DNA of 6,631 bases from Paracoccaceae bacterium (GTDB taxonomy: Bacteria > Pseudomonadota > Alphaproteobacteria > Rhodobacterales > Rhodobacteraceae), in contig DNSZ01000053.1 in assembly GCA_003500165.1 (NCBI GenBank), positions 1 through 6,631 on the forward strand, written 5' to 3'. How positions within the stretch are numbered: the first letter of the stretch is position 1; every line of letters begins with the position of its first letter. This document shows, one piece after another, positions 5,393 to 6,631 of this stretch. The translations under genes and the position numbers were made by a program. A model generated the notes under the pieces. The model had not been told where the DNA came from. It ran no database searches and worked only from the letters and a program-made list of their open reading frames with translations.

Positions 5393-6610
5393 ATGGATGC
5401 CGCCCTGCCCCACTCGGACGCGCGCGCAAGGCGCAATGTCGCCGTGCTCGCACTGGCCCAGGCGCTTCTCGGGGCGCAGATGCCGATGATCTTCACGATC
5501 GGTGGGCTGGCCGGCCAATCGCTGGCCGCCAATCCCTGCTGGGCGACGCTGCCGATCTCGCTGATCGTGTTCGGCTCGATGACCTCGGCGCCCTGGATGT
5601 CGGCGCTGATGCAGCGGCGCGGCCGCCGCGCCGGGTTCTTCGCGGGTACCGCGGGCGGTGCGGCGGGCGCGCTCATCGGCGCCTATGCCCTGTCGGTCGC
5701 CTCGTTCCCGCTGTTCCTGCTCGGCAGCTATCTGACCGGCATCTACATGTCGGCCCAGGGGTTCTATCGCTTTGCCGCCGCCGACACGGCGAGTGCCGCG
5801 TTCCAGCCCAGGGCGATTTCCTATGTTCTGGCGGGCGGGCTGGTGGCGGCGGTTCTGGGCCCGCAAATGGTGAAGCTGACCGCCGATGCCGCATTGGTGC
5901 CGTTTCTGGGCACCTATGCGGCGGTCTTTCTGATCAACCTGATCGGCGCCGGGCTGTTTGTGTTTCTCGAAATACCCAAGCCGCCCGCCTCGGCCCCGGG
6001 CCGCGACGGCGGGCGCACCCGGATGGAGCTGTTGCAGGATCCGGTGATCGCGGTCGCGGTGATCTGCGGCATGGTCTCCTATGCGCTGATGAACCTCGTC
6101 ATGACCTCGACGCCGCTTGCCGTGGTCGGCTGCGGCTTTGACCAGGGGATGGCGGCGGATGTGGTTTCGGCCCATGTGCTGGCGATGTTCGCCCCAAGCT
6201 TCTTCACCGGCCATCTGATCGCTCGATTCGGCGTGCGCCCGATCATGGCGACGGGGCTTGCGATCCTTGCCGGCGCGGGCGCGGTGGCGCTGATGGGCGT
6301 CGATGTGGAGCATTTCTTCGTCGCGCTTATCCTTCTGGGCATCGGCTGGAATTTTGGCTTCATCGGCGCGACATCGATGCTCGCCTCAGCCACCCGGCCC
6401 GAGGAAAAGGGCCGCGCCCAGGGCATGAACGATCTGATCGTGTTCGGCGGTGTCACCGTGGCCTCGCTCGCCTCGGGCGGGTTGATGAACTGTGCGGGCG
6501 GCTCGGCGGTCGAAGGCTGGACCGCGGTGAACCTGGCGATGGCGCCGTTTCTGGCGCTGGCGGGGGGCGCGCTGATCTGGCTGACGCTGCGCGCGCCCAA
6601 AACGGTGTGA
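5393..6610 (+). CDS. Major facilitator superfamily transporter
   Basis: The product is 405 residues, the usual length for a 12-helix MFS protein of the inner membrane. Hydrophobic segments run along the whole chain with a central polar loop (about 194-214, IPKPPASAPGRDGGRTR). The basic turn SALMQRRGRRAG (70-81) after the second helix stands in the place of MFS motif A, and GHLIARFGVRP (273-283) is its counterpart in the second half. Gly- and Ala-rich helices fit the family. ATG 5393 is preferred because AGGA lies eight bases upstream and the upstream extension overlaps bciB and reads as arginine-rich shadow sequence. The substrate cannot be read from the sequence. It is divergent from bciB, but this kind of MFS protein is not the PucC/LhaA type of the photosynthesis cluster, so a shared pathway is not established. 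Confidence 0.88.
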   Translation: MDAALPHSDARARRNVAVLALAQALLGAQMPMIFTIGGLAGQSLAANPCWATLPISLIVFGSMTSAPWMSALMQRRGRRAGFFAGTAGGAAGALIGAYALSVASFPLFLLGSYLTGIYMSAQGFYRFAAADTASAAFQPRAISYVLAGGLVAAVLGPQMVKLTADAALVPFLGTYAAVFLINLIGAGLFVFLEIPKPPASAPGRDGGRTRMELLQDPVIAVAVICGMVSYALMNLVMTSTPLAVVGCGFDQGMAADVVSAHVLAMFAPSFFTGHLIARFGVRPIMATGLAILAGAGAVALMGVDVEHFFVALILLGIGWNFGFIGATSMLASATRPEEKGRAQGMNDLIVFGGVTVASLASGGLMNCAGGSAVEGWTAVNLAMAPFLALAGGALIWLTLRAPKTV

Positions 6611-6631
6611 GGCCCCCGGTCATCGATCACG

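Noticed and set aside
5293..5676. Upstream extension of bciB to an ATG at 5676
   Set aside because: The extra 128 codons overlap the divergent transporter start and carry no family features; ATG 5292 has a ribosome site and directly precedes the cysteine cluster.
4388..6313. Minus-strand open frame of 641 codons covering the transporter and part of bciB
   Set aside because: It is a shadow frame: it lies antisense to a clear MFS protein and out of frame with bciB, and its composition (Arg, His, Gly, Asp) is typical of such artefacts.

Overview
The window looks like part of the chromosome of a GC-rich alphaproteobacterium, probably a phototrophic member of the Rhodobacterales. That placement is inferred from the strong G/C third-position bias of the right-hand two thirds and from a gene for a BciB-type divinyl chlorophyllide 8-vinyl reductase, an enzyme of bacteriochlorophyll synthesis.

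Left part (1 to about 1660): a retron on the minus strand, visibly lower in GC than the rest. The gene reads leftward from a TTG at 1431 and stays open through base 1, so its 3' end lies outside the window. It encodes a complete retron-type reverse transcriptase (RT) domain, including YADD, followed by a TOPRIM nuclease domain in the same polypeptide. This is the layout of the known Ec67/Eco2-like RT-TOPRIM retrons, which are anti-phage systems. Directly upstream, at 1452-1590, is a structured segment closed by inverted repeats that match at 12 of 13 positions. It fits the a1/a2 repeats and folds of an msr-msd template RNA. RNA gene and RT together make a self-contained defence unit.

Junction (about 1660 to 2266): no intact gene is convincing. 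A short G/C-biased stretch with one hydrophobic segment looks like the broken 5' end of an ABC-exporter-like gene. The rest is unassigned and may be scar sequence at the edge of the retron island.

Middle (2267 to 4009): a tandem duplication. Each unit has two adjacent palindromes followed by a gene for a flavodoxin domain joined to a C-terminal cysteine-rich, ferredoxin-like domain. The right copy is full length. The left copy has lost exactly 71 internal codons between two near-identical 12-base repeats and has drifted further in its flavodoxin half, while keeping all six cysteines of the C-terminal cluster.

Right part (4010 to 6631): bciB on the minus strand converges on the intact flavodoxin gene with 20 bases between stop codons. 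A major facilitator transporter is divergent from bciB across a 100-base gap. A plausible but untested reading is that the flavodoxin/iron-sulfur protein carries electrons to a reductase such as BciB.
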